Origin: Micropterus salmoides
Lineage: Eukaryota > Chordata > Actinopteri > Centrarchiformes > Centrarchidae
Length of the DNA: 64,000 nucleotides
Reading direction: 5' to 3'
Assembly: GCF_014851395.1 (NCBI RefSeq)
Contig: NW_024040928.1
Coordinates: forward strand, 13,221,012-13,285,011
In this document: positions 25,804-37,190 of the stretch, in pieces
How positions within the stretch are numbered: the stretch's first letter is position 1
How the letters are laid out: the number at the start of each line of letters is the position of its first letter
Translations under genes and position numbers: made by a program
Notes under the pieces: model-generated
Seen by the model: the letters and a program-made list of their open reading frames with translations, nothing else
Databases searched by the model: none
What the model was told of the DNA's origin: nothing

Positions 25804-25887
25804 GAGGAAGAGATGCCGGAGGTAGAGATAGACATAGATGACCTGTTGGAGGTCAACAGTGATGACGAGAGAGCCAGCAAACTGCAG
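25804..25887 (+). CDS. ppp1r14c: PPP1R14C coding exon 2
   Basis: The exon has 28 codons, with acceptor 'ctcttttag' and donor GTATAC, phase 0 at both ends. It encodes EEEMPEVEIDIDDLLEV followed by NSDDERASKLQ, the near-invariant acidic segment of the PPP1R14 family that packs against the inhibitory loop. It continues directly from YDCE of exon 1. Confidence 0.95.
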
Positions 25888-26847
25888 GTATACCCCTGTG
25901 GCTGTGTGTGTGGCTGTCTTTACACCTACATATCTATTTTTAACAAACCCCGTTGTAATATACTGCACATGGATCAACGTATAGGTACCTACTTTCACAG
26001 TGTACATACTTCAGTCAGTAATTTCCATCAGCTCCAGACAACATCCCTGTATGTCTTGTTCCTTTCAGCTGTGGGTTATACCCTAAGAGTGTTCAGACAC
26101 ATCACTGTGTGTTATTCATAAGTTCAACTGCTGGGTCTTTTATGCAGTTTGTGTTTGTTCAACCCAAACAGCCAACAGATTGACTGTACAGACATTTGCT
26201 ATAGCTAGCTAGCTTGCAATATACGCATGATTGTGTGTGGGTGTGGGGAGTGTGTTTGTGAGACAACTCAGCCTCTGACTGAACTCATAATTCACCAGGA
26301 ACCACAGTCCTTTCTACCATTTATGAAGTAGATTCGTAAAGTCTCAGTTTGACGCAACTGTGCGGTATCTAAATTTTGCTTCCTGACCACACCTTGAGAG
26401 CTAGACACCATGTTTTCTAAATGTGCTAAAGGAAAAGCATCGCTTTGTAGACAAACTTGTCACATGACTGCTTTGAGAAACTGGCATCACTGCCTTTTCT
26501 GCTGTATGTTGGATTTCTCCTTGTATTTTTCATAGTGCCGGTGCATTCAAAGACACTGTTGTTGTTTGATTCTGGCAGCCTGATGCTTAGCAATGATGAC
26601 TTACATAACCAACATTGTCTGCCAGTCAGTTTGACCCTAGCTGTACGGAAAATATCTTGAAGTGACATGTTGTTGTCATGTTGTATTTGGACGGTTATTC
26701 ACACAAACAAAATCCATACACCAACCACTGACAAAACTGACCCGAGGACATCAAAGTGTACCTTCATTTTACATTTCATCTTAGCAAATAAAAAATGAAA
26801 AGTCCATGAGATGCCCACTCATTCCCCTTTTTTTGCCTTTTACACAG
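25888..26847 (+). other. PPP1R14C intron 2
   Basis: Unique-looking AT-rich intron of 960 bp. I see no repeat family or exon in it. Confidence 0.6.
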
Positions 26848-26880
26848 GAATCATTAACAGACTGCTACAAACCAACAGAG
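26848..26880 (+). CDS. ppp1r14c: PPP1R14C coding exon 3 (11-codon microexon)
   Basis: This 33-nt exon encodes ESLTDCYKPTE, matching the CYKPTE block of mammalian KEPI. The acceptor is 'ttttacacag' and the donor GTGAGT. A perfect inverted repeat starts 20 nt after the donor (26901-26937). It is too short to be found as an open frame and is placed by family similarity and phase. Confidence 0.93.
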
Positions 26881-26900
26881 GTGAGTATGTTTAGTGTGTC

Positions 26901-26937
26901 CATTTTATTGGATAGCATCTAGCTATCCAATAAAATG
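26901..26937. repeat. Perfect inverted repeat (hairpin) after the PPP1R14C microexon
   Basis: Arms 26901-26916 (cattttattggatagc) and 26922-26937 are exact reverse complements, 16 bp each, with a 5-nt loop. It lies 20 nt downstream of the microexon donor on the transcribed strand. It is not followed by a T run. Confidence 0.95.
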
Positions 26938-27152
26938 CTCAATATCAATGACCTAGCAGCTTGTGTGTAGACGAACATTATTGATGTTCACATGCACTGT
27001 TCGATTTGCAGAGTATAGACCACTGCATGTTAAAGCATCATGTCCCAGATGAGTATGTTTAATGTATGGTGACACTCACACACATTTATTATCTATTTCC
27101 ACAATAGAGACAAAGGTTAAAAGGACCATAAGCTAAAAACACACATGCACGT

Positions 27153-27155
<3 letters not shown>

Positions 27156-27233
<78 letters not shown>
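27156..27233 (+). repeat. (CA)n microsatellite, long
   Basis: About 39 uninterrupted units. Confidence 0.95.
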
Positions 27234-27237
<4 letters not shown>

Positions 27238-27396
27238 ACAGTGACACTGATGCTAAATTTGTTAAGTTAATAGATTTGACTAGGGTTAGTATATGTAGAG
27301 GTATGGCATTGGGTCAGCCTGTGACAGACACTACTAGATCACTGGAGTCCAAAGCTATGGAAGTGTCCACTTCGCACACACATACGCACTCTATGA

Positions 27397-28764
27397 GGGG
27401 CTGTCGCAGTGAAATAATTTCCCCTGCGGTTGTATGTTGGGGCTTAACAGCGCGGTATTATCGTATTTTTCAACAGTGAAATAATTTGGTGCCATATAGC
27501 ATTGTGTCTGTGGATCTCACCTTACTGCACAGTAGTGATGTGCGATACCAATTCCTATACGATCCAATACCAAGTAATACCCAGGCTGTTATTGCCGATA
27601 CCGATACCGATACTTTTACATATTTTATTTCTAGTTTAATGTGACCTCCCCCTCCCCTCCCATTTCTGTATTTATGAGGGAAATAAAGAGTAGGCTTTAG
27701 GCTTACCAATTCCAAATAATAGCTGCATAATGACAAGACATCAAACTACTGTCATATTTTTTAATTATAATAAAACTATCCTGCTCAGAACTGCCACTTC
27801 ATTACATCATCATATTATTGTGACTTAATCTCAGATGTTTAGCAAAGTTTGCGGTGTATTTCACTGTCTTTGCACACACATCACACACAGCATCATTATT
27901 ACCTTCACAGATACAGACAGACATGACTGCTTTTACAGTCAGTCATAGTAAGTATTCAATAGCGGGAAATGTAAAGGGCTGCAGCAGCTCACTCCAAAGA
28001 AGCTCAGTCACAGAGCCATAGCGCAAGTATGGCTATGACAGGCGGAAGGAGAAGTAGTTCCTATCAACCAGTATAATTAGACCATCCTGGTGACCGTAAG
28101 ATACTTATGATAAAACACACAATCACTCCAAATGACTGTGTTTACGATCCTTTTATGTGAGTATCGGTCCAAGAGCAGGAAACGTTGGTATCATAAATAT
28201 CGATACTTTAGTATTGACTCGCACATCACTACTGCACAGCAAGCCACTAACAGCAGCTTTATGGTCGGAGCAAGTTAGCTGCTTGGAGCTAGTCAACAAC
28301 ATTGCCAAGCAAACTCAGTCTTTTTCACTACGCTACGCTCACTACACATTACGCTCGTTATATTAGTGAGCTTCAAATGAGGCTTACCTTTCACAGTTTT
28401 TCTCGACTGTCCCTCAGGATTACAACATTAGTCCAACATCACCGAGCCTGCTAGCCACATTAGCCGCGCAATATGCTAACGCCAAGTTAGCTAGCCTTTA
28501 AAATAAACAGTAAAACAACACAAAACACGGCAACACTTACAGCTTCCAAGCTTCAATTAGGTCACATACAGCCCATGGCAATCCGTCCTTGAACCGTTAC
28601 AGAGCTTGTTACGGTTGTGAAACTTTTGAAACACTAATTTATTAATTTAACACACCCTGAAGTGTAAGGTATGAATATTGCGGTTGTTGCGGTGCTTGTC
28701 ATCCTCCGCGGAAGGCTTGACCAATAGCGCGGTATTTCAATTTTGTGGTTATTGCGACAGCCCC
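27397..28764. mobile_element. Outer hAT-like element containing a nested element
   Basis: Perfect 12-bp terminal inverted repeat: GGGGCTGTCGCA at 27397-27408 and its reverse complement at 28753-28764. The subterminal motif 'agcgcggtatt' occurs near both ends (27450 and 28727). No clear target duplication or transposase frame. A complete smaller element (27533-28231) is inserted inside. Confidence 0.6.
27533..28231. mobile_element. Non-autonomous hAT element with exact 8-bp target duplication
   Basis: Ends TAGTGATGTGCGA...TCGCACATCACTA give a 13-bp perfect inverted repeat. Both sides carry ctgcacag (27525-27532 and 28232-28239), the 8-bp duplication characteristic of hAT transposition. The interior (699 bp total) has no transposase frame, but has paired 'ccgataccgatac'/'tatcgatact' subterminal repeats. 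Confidence 0.85.
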
Positions 28765-29243
28765 AGAATCTAAACCTTTGTGAATAGAGTAGCACAGATG
28801 CCATTTTGAACACAATCTCAAAAAGAAGGTATCACCTGGGGATTAACAGTAAAAAACAGAAGCAAAGGAGAGAAAAGGTGAATGCGGCAAAAGGTTGGGA
28901 GTGATGGAGGGAGGATGAAAGGAAGAATGAGAGCACTGTTAGAAAAGGGGACACTGTACAAAAGGTACAAAAAAACACGAGATGAAGTGAAAAAGTAAGC
29001 GATAGAAGACATTACAAAGAAATAGGAAGAGGATTATGCATAGGAAAATACAGCTAGATGGAGAAAGACAAGTAAGAGTATAGGAGAGAGAGAAGGAGGA
29101 GATAGAGGCATCAGTAATTAGGTCATGAGCAGCGTCACCCATAATGAGGGATTCTATTCCAGCATATTCTCAATCACAGTCACACTTTCGTGGACCTCCT
29201 ATCTATACCTCTCACTTAAATCCGAGATGCAGGTTTTCTTTGT

Positions 29244-29408
29244 CATTTATTCATTTAGCAGATGCTATTATCCAAAGTTATATATGTCAGAGGTCGCACG
29301 CCTCTGGAGCAACTAGGGGTTAAGTGTCTTGCTTTGTTGGATATGTCACAGTGGGGAATTGAACCCTGGCCAAAGGCATGTGTCTTATCCACGGCGCCAA
29401 CACCACCC
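29244..29408 (-). mobile_element. tRNA-derived SINE copy 2
   Basis: Minus-strand head has TGGCGCCGTGGATAAGACA and a B box in GGTTCAATTCC (29365-29355). The 3' tail is well kept: 'tttggataatagcatctgct' then 'aaatgaataaa'. Shares 'gtcagaggtcgca' and 'ctctggagcaact'-like phrases with copy 1 at 15442-15619 but has lost about 20 bp in the middle. Confidence 0.75.
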
Positions 29409-29567
29409 CGAAGGGTAATACCGCCATAACTAGAGTTTGTTCCGCCATGTTTGTTTTCCATCCCTATAGTATGACTATAGTGACTAGTATGACGAATTTG
29501 TTCTTCGTGCATTCAGCACAAATCAAGACATTTTTGAGTGAGCTTTGCTCAGTATACTGAGCTCTCC

Positions 29568-30044
29568 CTAAAGGTGCGTTCCCACCGAAAGCGAATCCAG
29601 CGTTTTGGGTGGCTTGATTACATACATACTCAATGCAAAGACGCGAATTTGCGTGATGAGGCATTATCAGCGGTGAGACTGTCCAAACGTCACCGGCGGC
29701 TTCGGAGCGTTGTTTGGAGAGGACCAGGCGAGCGGTGTAATGACAATCCACTGGCCGACGGGGAGTTGCTAAAGAACGGGGAAGTGGACGGGGAGTAGCA
29801 CTGACAGACATATGAATTCATATGTCTAACAAAACGGCATCATATTGTAGTTATTTCGGCATCAGTTTGATCCGTTTTTTGCAATTAAATCACAGCCAAA
29901 GGGTTAACTTTATGTTCATATAGCTGTAGTATCCGCGGGCTGTGTTTATTCGCTTAAAACGCCAAAAAAAAGTCCAGCGGCCAAACTCGCGCGAGTAAAG
30001 AGAGGCGAATATTAAATTCACTTTTGGTGTGAACGCAGCTTTAG
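29568..30044. mobile_element. MITE with about 29-bp imperfect terminal inverted repeats
   Basis: Left end CTAAAGGTGCGTTCCCACCG and right end (reverse complement) CTAAAGCTGCGTTCACACCA match at about 24 of 29 positions. The GTGCGTTC-CACC motif is typical of fish PIF/Harbinger-like or related miniature elements; the superfamily is not proven because the target duplication is unclear. It holds a 22-bp perfect palindrome at 29806-29827. Confidence 0.65.
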
Positions 30045-30210
30045 GGTTCTCCCATTCAGTTACCCATGGCACAAATAAACTCAATCTAATTCATTGGGTG
30101 TCTATTACCATGAAAAGCAGACCGTCACATTTGTTAATGCTGCATTAGATGTCAATATAAGACCATAAAACATACTGCCACTATGTGTCAGATTTTGCGT
30201 ATGTGTCAAT

Positions 30211-30580
30211 AGTTTGACATTTTGGGAAATACATGTATTTTTTCTTGTTGAGAGTTAAACGAGAAGATCGATACCACTCTTGTGTCTGTATACTAAATTT
30301 GAAGTTAAAACTAGCAGCCGGTTAACTTAGCTTAGCACAAAGACTGGAAACCTAGGGAAATGGCTAGTCTGGTTTAGTCTGAAGGTATCAACATCTGCCT
30401 AGCAGAACCTCTAAAGCTCATTATATTTTGTTTGTTAACACAAGCTGTGGTTTTACGAGGTCTATCTTCTGTATACTACTAGAAGATGTAAATTAGTGAG
30501 CAAAAGAGGTGCTAGTTTGTTTTTTACACTGGACAGAGCCAGGCTACCAGTTTCCCCATGTTTCGAGTTTTATGCTAACT
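30211..30580 (+). repeat. Fold-back dispersed element, copy B
   Basis: Left arm contains 'gtttgacattttgggaaata', 'agaagatcgataccactct' and 'cttagcttagcacaaagact'. The right part holds inverted 'ggacagagccaggctacc' and 'gttttatgctaa' before truncation. Family shared with copies at 33607-33997 and 60068-60343. Confidence 0.6.
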
Positions 30581-30916
30581 TTTATCCAGAGTCCTCATTG
30601 CGTGTCTAGGCAGAGCATCCAGGCCAGGCTGCACCTGAACACACACTGGGCACTTCTTCGTCACGTTCTCCATGGAACCTACTCCAGGTCATGTGGGTCA
30701 CGTGTCCGCTCTGCCTAGTCCAGAGACACTCTGGCAACGAAGAGCGGCCCTGGAGAAGAAGTGACAACGTTGCTGGCTGTTTACAAACCAACCAGAAGAA
30801 AAACAGACACAACAAGAGTTACACATAATGACAATAAAGAATAATGACAGTAAAGACCAATATAATAAAGCCTTTATGCTTGACTCAAACTGTTAACTCA
30901 TAGTACTCCTCGCATG

Positions 30917-30943
30917 TGTGTGTGTGTGTGTGTATGTGCATGT
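30917..30943 (+). repeat. (TG)n microsatellite
   Basis: About nine units continuing into interrupted TG, just upstream of the PPP1R14C exon 4 acceptor. Confidence 0.85.
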
Positions 30944-30989
30944 GTGCATGTGTCTGTCTAACTCTCTCTCTTCTCTTGTCTCCCTACAG

Positions 30990-31064
30990 GACTTTGTCCG
31001 TGAGTTGCTGGGCAGGATAAGGGGAATGAGAAAACTCAGCGCGCCAACTAAGAAGGGCCTATAA
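30990..31064 (+). CDS. ppp1r14c: PPP1R14C coding exon 4 and stop
   Basis: The exon has 24 codons plus TAA, with acceptor 'tctccctacag'. It encodes DFVRELLGRIRGMRKLSAP and ends in KKGL, like the conserved C-terminal helix of KEPI (FIKELLSRIRGMRKLS). Preceded by a (TG)n run and pyrimidine tract. Confidence 0.95.
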   Translation, partial: DFVRELLGRIRGMRKLSAPTKKGL

Positions 31065-33520
31065 TGGCTGTAATGTCAACCATCAACCACTACGTCATCT
31101 CAGCTCCACGTACTTAACCCACTCAACATGGACTGTCATCACAAAAAAAATAATGTATCTAAACATAACAGCATTAGTAACTATTCTGCAACCTGCAAAC
31201 ATGCACCACAAACTCCATGCATATAGCACTAGTCATTCATTTCACTATCACATAGAATAACAAGTGTATTATAATATCTGACTGTTGAGAGGTACTTAAG
31301 GAAGAGCCAACACTGTTCAATAGCATACAGCCACAATAAAATGTCCAGCCCTGGAACGTGCCAGAACTGCAACTGTGCTTTAACATGAATACCACCTAAT
31401 TCCACATTTCAGAGCCATGTTACAAGCCCATGCTGTAATTCCAACAGCCATACTGACTAAAACACAAACAAATCTCAAAAAGGGAGGTGGTAAAAACACG
31501 TTTGTACCGCAGTAGGTGTGAAATTAGCTGTAGCACTATATAAACACAGTGCTTCATGATTTTGTCATTTTTTTACTGAGGTGTTTTGCTGTTAATTCTT
31601 TTTAAAAATGTACTGTATGTTGCCATTTATTGTTCATGTGATTGAAATGTGGTCTTCAACAGTTTTCGTCCTACTTTAAAGTCGACCTCCTTATCCTTAC
31701 TCCGTCAGCACCTGCAAATATAAGGGAGCTCTGTAGTTTTATTTTAAGCACAAGGCGCTAATACATCAATTCTATGCTTTTGTGAGATTGAAACTCTAGG
31801 AAGATTGAAGGAACATTTTAGGAAACAAGGCTAAAATAGTGTGACGATTTTTGCTTTTTTACCCGCTGTTCTAGTACACTTTTCACCACAGCAAAGGCAT
31901 GATGGGTGTTGCAGTTCTCCGTATGAGACTGTAAAACCTGTATGATTGGCAGCCTTTCACTTATTATGTTATGTGGTTTTGTTCATTGCTCTCCCTCATC
32001 AGAATACATATCAGTTGGTCTTTTAGGTTGAAGCACAAAGCCCAAACATTGTAGTTGTTTCTCACACTCTGGTTCACGTAACTCTGCTAACTTGCCTCTC
32101 TAATAGTGGTTGATGTTGCCTTTAAGAATTTTCAGGACCAGTTCACCTTTTTCCTCAGCAATGAACCTTAACTACTGACAACCTAGAGGCAAAAATGGTT
32201 GAGAAAGAGAACCTGAGGGCAACTTGAAACTTTGACACTTAAACCTGTCAGGTCCTGTAAGGGAAGGTGTGCCAAAACTGAGAGTATTACATCATAAATG
32301 TCATATGTCATAGAGGCAGTTAGTGCGACACAGCATGTCCACAGAGATTGTTTAAGTTTGTCTAACGTCTTTGGTTGGGCGCAGAACTTCAAGATATTGT
32401 TAAGATGACTTTTCCAGGTTGTAGAAAATATGTTGTAATTGCAAAACTCTGGGTTTAAGAGGTGGATTTAGTTATTTATTGTTGTTAATGATCTTCTGCG
32501 CACCACCACACTCAAAAACCTGTAAGCTCTGGTACAATCATGACTCTTGTTATGGGGTTGGGCCCAGTTTCACTTCCGAGCAGTCAATCGTGAACCAACC
32601 GGAATGGAGCAGACCTGAACCTGCCAAGTGATGTATACCCTCAGCTGCCAAAGACAAAAGCAGGGCAATGTTTGATTTTAACATAAAACTTGCAAAGCAC
32701 CCGTCTTGCATGCTAACAGCAGAGAAAAAACACTGATAAAGAGTATAGATATTATGAACTTATAAGCAAAAAATACTTTTTTGACATAGCTGCCATGTCT
32801 GACTTTGTAGAACTTTTTGTGTTGAACCAACGCGGCTGTCACGTTGGAGAGAATCCAGGAAAATTTTAAAAAATGGTGCTGTTTTTGATGTTCTTCCCAG
32901 GTTTTGGTTGTATAGGGCGCATTTTAACTGTTGATTGATGCCAGAGAAATGTGCCTGCAAGAAATGTATGTCTTCATTGATGGGGTGCATACAGTCTAAA
33001 GTGGCATCCTCTTTGCATTTCTTTTTCTCAATCTGAACTGGGATGGATGGTCTATTTGTTTGAAAAAGATCACGCGTTTTCCGGATCAGTAAATTGGAAG
33101 GAAAAGTTGAAAAGGAAGCCATTACAGACAACAGAGATGCATCCAGGATTCATGCCGAGGTACTCCATAGGATTTTCTCTGTCAAGAAACAGTTCAGGGG
33201 CAATAGGCTGATATTTTATAATTTATGGGATTTCATGTGGAGAGTATTTTGAAAGTGTCCATACTAGAAAGCTTTATGTTTGCATGTGTTTTTAGAGTTG
33301 CATGTTGAGGGGAACATTTTGTTGGCCCAAAGGTTTTTATTTCACAAAGTAAGACACTTTTCCTTTTTATACCTTTTATTATTATTAAGACTAAAATATT
33401 CAGTTTTTCAGCTGCAGTTTTGTTTTTCTGTACATCCACAATAAGCGTTCTTGTTTTTAAAATGTAATGTGGCGTGTGGTTTGTTTTTGCTGATAATAAA
33501 AATGCAGAAGGACTCTGTAC
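31065..33520 (+). other. ppp1r14c: PPP1R14C 3' UTR (predicted)
   Basis: About 2.4 kb follows the stop with no further plus-strand exon. The first clear hexamer set is 'gataataaa' at 33492-33500, followed by a TG/T-rich stretch ('gatgtgtgtgtttgagc') 60-80 bp later, which fits a cleavage site near 33520. A 123-codon frame lies antisense at 33131-32760, but it resembles no family I know and is probably chance. Confidence 0.55.
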
Positions 33521-33606
33521 TATTTAAACAGATGTCTTCCCTGTGTATTGTTAATTTTTTTTATAGATAAAATGATGTGTGTGTTTGAGCTTTATTCAAA
33601 CCAATC

Positions 33607-33997
33607 GTTTTACATTTTGGAAAATATGCTTATTTGCTTTATTACGGTAAGTTAGATGAGAAGAGCGATACCACTCTCATGTCTGTCAGGTATATATACA
33701 GCCAAATTAAAGCCAGCAGCTAGTTAGTTTAGCCTAGCATAAAAACTGGAACAGGGAAAACAGTTGACTCTGTCCAAACTATTAGCAACTCTAAATCTCA
33801 CTAATTAACATCTTGTATCTTGTTTGTTTACAAAAATCTAATTGTAAAAAAGACAAGACAATGTTCCAGTCTTTTTGCTAAGCTAGGCTAACCGGCTTCT
33901 GGCTGTAGCCATATTAACAGGACACATGAGAGTTTTGATCATCCTAATTGTCGACAGGAAAGCGAATAACCATATATCCCAGCATTTCAAAATATTC
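33607..33997. repeat. Fold-back dispersed element, copy C (most complete)
   Basis: The first about 150 bp ('tttacattttggaaaatatgc', 'gcgataccactctcatgtct', 'gcatagtttt'-side) and the reverse complement of the last about 150 bp ('actctcatgtgtcctgttaa', 'ggttagcctagcttagc') align imperfectly. The unit is therefore a long palindrome-like fold-back. No coding capacity. Confidence 0.65.
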
Positions 33998-35752
33998 CTG
34001 ATGAGTGTTTGTGTCTTTATAGGTGCATTTGTATGGTTGAGTATAGGGCATTATTCAGATGTGTTTATTTGTGTGTGGTCCTTGGTATGAGCGTACTGTA
34101 TGTGTTTATGCACAAGGGGCATATTGGAGCATCATGGCTGCAAATGTGTTCCTTTTCAGTGCCACACAATGTGGCAGTAGTTTAGTAGGACAGTCATGTG
34201 TGCTGCGTGATTCTGTAAAGAGCCCATCAGGGTATGACATTATTGCTCAATGTGCGCATGAGTAGCCTTTCTCTGCAGCATGTCTAGCCCCATAAGGACT
34301 AGCCTACTGGCCTACTGTACATTGTTGCTAGGTAGAAAGACAGATTGAAGTGTGTGAGGGCGCTAAGAAAGAATAACCACATGATCACTGATCTGTGAGG
34401 AAAGAAGTCAACCTCACTGCAAATCAAATAGGCCAGTTTACAGAGGAGGCAGACAGAGACAGACACACTTGGTAAACGTGCCACAGCTTTTTTTTTCCTG
34501 CAGAGAACGTGATAATGAATGGCTTCTGATTAACTGACACACATTCCCAAAAAGCCTTGTGGATTTCACTGCAGGAGACAGAATTGCACACATGCTGTAG
34601 CTGCTGCTGCGTGTTGGGAGGCAGAGAAAAGCCAAAGCGGTGCCAGCGCAGCCACTGTGCAGTGCAAGAAGGCTGCGTGTGCCTTTAAATTCCATGACCC
34701 ACTTTTCACAGCTGGGCCTGGCTGGCAGGGAGCGCTCGTGCACGCTGCCTTGAATAATTGGGACTGCAAGGTGAATGTGAGGAGAATAGTTAAGGACGGG
34801 AGCTTCCCCCCGCCAGCCAGCGTTGCCTGGTTCAGTCAGCTGGCTGCACACCAGCGAATCTCACACCAGCACTGTCCTCGAGTACCTGTCGGTCATGGTG
34901 TTTCAGAACATTAAAGCTGAGGTGAATAGAGACAGGTGTTTGACAGAAGAACGAGAATTGTGTGGATGTGGCAAGAGTGAGGAAGTGCCATTTTTATGAC
35001 CTGCTATCAGTTTATATTGTTGAAGCCACTGTGAATATCAAAGGAAAACAATAAGCATTACATCATATCTCCTAATGTGAAATAGCCCGGCAAACCCTAC
35101 TGTAAATCTTATGTCTTCCCATCCCCCTCCTCATTTTGCCATTCTCTCTCTTGATCCTGTGTGTGCCTCTCCACCCCCTCTCCTACTTCACTATGATTTC
35201 CCCCCTCTCCTTTGTGGATGCAGTGATCCATCATGACAATACTTCAGAGACACAGATTGAGAATAGAAAAAGACAGACAGATAGCGTATATGAGTAAAGA
35301 GAGAGATGCAAAACCCCCTCCCCCCGCGTTGGTTCCCTTCAGCTGGGAGATAGATCCCATCTCGTCTCCACTGCTGTGGAACCCCAGTGCAGACAAATGC
35401 TGGGGCATCGTGTCACACAGTCTGCTCCTGCTCCTTCATTCACATGACAGACAATTCAGCCATACATCATCAGTTATTACCCAGACACAGAGAAAGTCTT
35501 GGTAATAAGTGATGGTGGTGGTGTTTTCTTTTGTCACCTCCATGACACAGAGCTGTATTAGCCCTGCATGCTAGACGACCTGCTGCATTGTGGGTAAAGA
35601 AGTCTCGCACTCTACCACTCCCTAACCTGCAAGTTTACTGAATACTTTATTCTACTTCAGCCTTAAGTACAACTAAATCCTTGGGAACAACGTCCTGTCT
35701 TAACTCTATAAATACTACATAACACACATGCACATGTTCCACTTAAACAATG

Positions 35753-35775
35753 TGTGTATGTGTGTGTGTGTGTGC
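35753..35775 (+). repeat. (TG)n microsatellite
   Basis: Short, slightly interrupted run. Confidence 0.8.
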
Positions 35776-36050
35776 ATGTGTGTGGCAGAACCTACAGTGT
35801 ATCTCGTGGGAAATCTATTTTATTTCACTACACTGAGCCCATTAAATTTTTCAGCGCTCCAGACATAAATGTTACAACTCTTGCTCTTCAAGCATAAAAA
35901 GATGTAGGCGTGTACAAAATCACACAGACTTTGTTGCCAACATTGACCATTTCTACTGTTACCACTACTACTACTACAGCTGGAGGCGAACACACACAGC
36001 AGATTTGACTGAATAAGTGGGAATTGCTTTAGTGCAGCAGTTTTTTCTTA

Positions 36051-36658
36051 CACTGAACAAAATTATAAACGCAACACTTTTGCTTTTGCCCCCATTCATC
36101 ATGAGCCGAACTCAAAGACCTAAGACTTTCTCTATGTACACTAAAGGCCTATTTCTTTCAAATATTGTTCACAAATCTGTCAAAATCTGTGTTAGTGAGC
36201 ACTTCTCATTTGCTGAGATAATCCATCCAACTCACAGGTGTGGCATATCAATATCAGACAGCATGGGTATTGCACAGGTGTGCCTTAGGCTGGCCACAAT
36301 AAAAGGCCACTCGAAAATGTGCAGTTCCATCACACAGCACAATACCACAGATGTCGCAAGTTTTGAGGGAGAGTGCAATTGGCATGCTGACTGCAGCAAT
36401 GTCCTCCAGAGCTGTTGCCTGTGAATTGAATGTTCATTTCTCTACCATAACCTGTCTCTCCAAAGGCGTTTCAGAGAATTTGGCAGTACATCCAACCGCC
36501 CTCACAACCGCAGACCACGTGTAACCACACCAGCCCAGGACCTCCACATCCAGCATCTTCACCTCCAAGATCGTCTGAGACCAGCGACCCGGACAGCTAC
36601 TGCAACAATCCGTTTGCATAACCAAAATATCTGTACAAACTGTCAGGAACCGTCTAAC
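36051..36658 (+). mobile_element. 5' portion of a Tc1/mariner transposon
   Basis: Begins right after a TA dinucleotide (36049-36050) with CACTGAACAAAATTATAAAC, an inverted-repeat end I recognise from fish Tc1-like elements. A non-coding leader follows, then the N-terminal third of a transposase. The rest of the transposase and the right end are missing; the copy stops against a trinucleotide repeat. Confidence 0.8.
36351..36658 (+). pseudogene. Broken Tc1-like transposase, N-terminal DNA-binding part
   Basis: ATG at 36351 opens the helix-turn-helix region (MSQVLRESAIGML, then ELNVHFSTI). A 2-base insertion near 36455 shifts frame, after which RRFREFGSTSNRPHNRRPRV and the following paired-like segment are readable in another frame. 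Another shift occurs near 36630. The catalytic DDE part is absent, so it is dead. Confidence 0.8.
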
Positions 36659-36666
36659 GTCTAAAG

Positions 36667-36722
36667 TGTTTATTATTATTATTAGTAGTAGTAGTATTAG
36701 TAGTAGTAGTAGTAGTAGTATC
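36667..36722 (+). repeat. Trinucleotide repeat (TTA)n/(TAG)n
   Basis: Run of TTA units changing to TAG units; abuts the truncated Tc1 copy. Confidence 0.9.
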
Positions 36723-37190
36723 ATAACCATTATTTAAACAGGGAGGATCACTGAGAGTAAGCTCTCTTACAAGGACGCCCTGATTAAGAGATCATATAAA
36801 ACAATAAAAGCATAAAAAAGTATTCAGCAAAGTATTCAACAAACAGGCCAAGGACATCCACGTAAAGGACAACAATGCATATTTAATGCTTTATTGTTCT
36901 GCAGCCCCCTAAGCCTACCCAACCCAATAAATGCCTGGATGTCAGACAGTAAACACTGCTGTTATAAACATGGTGTAGACAATACCACTGCCACCACCAG
37001 AGGGATTAATTGCAGGGATTTAGAATTAATAGCACTATTTACTTGGGTCACATGGCCATATGTCTGCTGACCTGTTTGTGTATGAACTGCTAGTTTTTGA
37101 GGTTTGTTTTCTTTGCTGCGATTGGCCCTTTCTGTGCATGCCCAGAGGGATGAGATTGGTCAGCTGTAAAGGGTCTCATACCTAGATACA

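Larger units (their letters stand above)
9290..33520 (+). other. ppp1r14c: PPP1R14C gene (KEPI, PP1 inhibitor)
   Basis: PPP1R14C belongs to the CPI-17/PHI family of small phosphorylation-dependent inhibitors of protein phosphatase 1. Coding exons at 9290-9523, 25804-25887, 26848-26880 and 30990-31064 join in phase 0 throughout and give 141 aa. The protein has a variable N-terminus, the family PHIN core with QGKVTVKYDRKELRKRL, the acidic MPEVEIDIDDLLEV segment, the microexon CYKPTE and a C-terminal helix with IRGMRKLS. Thr49 in KVTVKYDR corresponds to the inhibitory phosphothreonine of CPI-17 (Thr38). The glutamine/glycine-rich N-terminal insert of mammalian KEPI is shorter here. An aataaa at 33495 is the likely polyadenylation signal. 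Confidence 0.95.

Noticed and set aside
29538..29798. Frame of 86 codons rich in Arg
   Set aside because: Overlaps the left end of a MITE and starts outside it; no domain.
32760..33131. Minus-strand frame of 123 codons opposite the PPP1R14C 3' UTR
   Set aside because: Non-low-complexity, so it was considered as a transposon ORF relic, but I could match it to no family and it lacks neighbours or borders.
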